A stretch of DNA of 51,984 nt from Fibrobacter sp. (lineage in GTDB: Bacteria > Fibrobacterota > Fibrobacteria > Fibrobacterales > Fibrobacteraceae). The first letter of the stretch is position 1. Each line of letters starts with the position of its first letter. Where the stretch lies: NCBI RefSeq assembly GCF_017551775.1, contig NZ_JAFZKX010000013.1, forward strand, positions 1-51,984. The letters run 5' to 3'. The position numbers and the translations under genes were made by a program. A model generated the notes under the pieces. That model was not told the DNA's origin. It did no database searches and was given only the letters and a program-made list of their open reading frames with translations. Shown here piece after piece: positions 51,384-51,984 of this stretch.

Positions 51384-51984
51384 TTACTTGTACATGTAGC
51401 TTACGCCGTTGGGGAACTTGAATTCCTTCATGCCGTTTGTCTGCACCTGGCTCACGGACTTCACTTCGCCACCGTAAATAACGTATTTACCTTGGTAAGT
51501 AGGCTTGAAAGCGGCCTTGTCGCTGCCGTAGTAGGTGTTGGTGTTGTAGGACACTTCAGCGCATCCAGGAACGTCCATCGTGTAATTACCGAATGCGAGG
51601 AGAACGCCACCAGTAATCGTAAATCCGTCATCGGTATCGACGAGTCCGCCGGCAAAGTTGTAGGCGCCGCAGTTGTTGCCGCCCTGCTGGCCGCCCATAC
51701 CGGGCATGCCCCAGCCACCCATGCCGCCCATGCCGCTGTTTTCGTAGCTCTGACCGGTGATTTCAACAATCACCACGCCGCCAGTCATTTTTCCAGTACC
51801 GTTGGCATCTAACCCGTCAACCATGTTGCCCTTTATGCTGATGTAGTGGTAGCCACCGCTAATGACGATATTGCCACTGCTTTCACTGAACATGGCCATG
51901 GAACTGTTGGGGTTCTTGGGACCGCCTGCAGCGTTCCAGCCATCGTTGGTCGCAAACACGGAGGTCACACCGCCTTCAGCGAAA
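51384..51984 (-). CDS. Carbohydrate-binding-like secreted protein, C-terminal part (partial)
   Basis: Only the C-terminal 200 residues are in the window; the frame continues off the right edge, so the GTG at 51968 is not taken as the start. SGNIVISGGYHYISIKGN, MVDGLDANGTGKMTGGVVIV and TDDGFTITGGVLLAFGNYTM are repeating beta-helix turns of the kind seen in the Cthe_2159 family (carbohydrate-binding domain, PF14262, as I recall). A Gly/Met-rich patch (GMGGMGGWGMPGMGGQQGG) sits between turns. The protein ends VSYMYK. It lies next to the xylanase and may also act on plant fibre. The N-terminus and any signal peptide are outside the window. Confidence 0.65.
   Translation of the reverse strand, partial: FAEGGVTSVFATNDGWNAAGGPKNPNSSMAMFSESSGNIVISGGYHYISIKGNMVDGLDANGTGKMTGGVVIVEITGQSYENSGMGGMGGWGMPGMGGQQGGNNCGAYNFAGGLVDTDDGFTITGGVLLAFGNYTMDVPGCAEVSYNTNTYYGSDKAAFKPTYQGKYVIYGGEVKSVSQVQTNGMKEFKFPNGVSYMYK

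Overview
The window reads as chromosome of a Fibrobacter-type (Fibrobacterota) anaerobe. The evidence is serine-run linkers in secreted proteins and lipoproteins, a GH10 xylanase with a C-terminal tail like a type IX secretion sorting domain, an anaerobic class III ribonucleotide reductase, a bacterial XPB helicase, and GC-rich housekeeping genes separated by short repeat-like intergenic DNA. This assignment is inferred from gene content, not from a database match.

Layout. 1-163: 3' end of a probable threonine synthase gene. 300-13740: a visibly A+T-rich block with one minus-strand orphan (323-1042) and, divergent from it, a four-gene plus-strand cassette of very large proteins of unknown function. 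The first resembles DUF6603 and carries an apparent frameshift. The others are 1159, 1483 and 642 aa. This cassette is the best candidate for an undescribed system. 13864-20759: two minus-strand genes for large secreted proteins with related C-termini. 21056-25134: hemW, a small membrane protein plus a class III nucleotide cyclase, tRNA-Gly(GCC), an orphan protein and a Ser-rich lipoprotein. 25256-28321: an anaerobic ribonucleotide reductase operon in which the glycyl-radical segment of NrdD is a separate 48-codon gene between nrdD and nrdG. Two NrdR-like boxes lie upstream. 28698-30998: pcrA/uvrD-type helicase behind a clear promoter with a GAAC-N4-GTTC palindrome at the start site.

31085-39100: envelope and signalling genes on the minus strand: a membrane orphan, a SIMPL-domain protein, and an apparent operon lptF-lptG-GGDEF-sodium symporter. 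39165-43821: a plus-strand run of a BamD-like lipoprotein, a probable outer-membrane protein, a PHP-type metallohydrolase carrying an in-frame repeat-like insertion, and a rhomboid protease. 43924-46703: a YfgM-like tetratricopeptide protein, tRNA-Thr(CGT) with its own promoter and terminator, and an XPB helicase. 46968-48089: a secreted protein gene followed by a 49-aa peptide gene that may be a leader/core type precursor. 48236-51984: a flavodoxin-type lipoprotein with a YjdF-like membrane protein, the GH10 xylanase, and the 3' part of a carbohydrate-binding-like secreted protein that runs off the window.

How the genes work together. Lipopolysaccharide export (LptF/LptG), barrel assembly (BamD-like, YfgM-like), secreted adhesin-like proteins and the xylanase suit a fibre-degrading Gram-negative anaerobe. 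The nrd operon supplies deoxynucleotides without oxygen. I saw no CRISPR array, insertion sequence, phage gene or rRNA.
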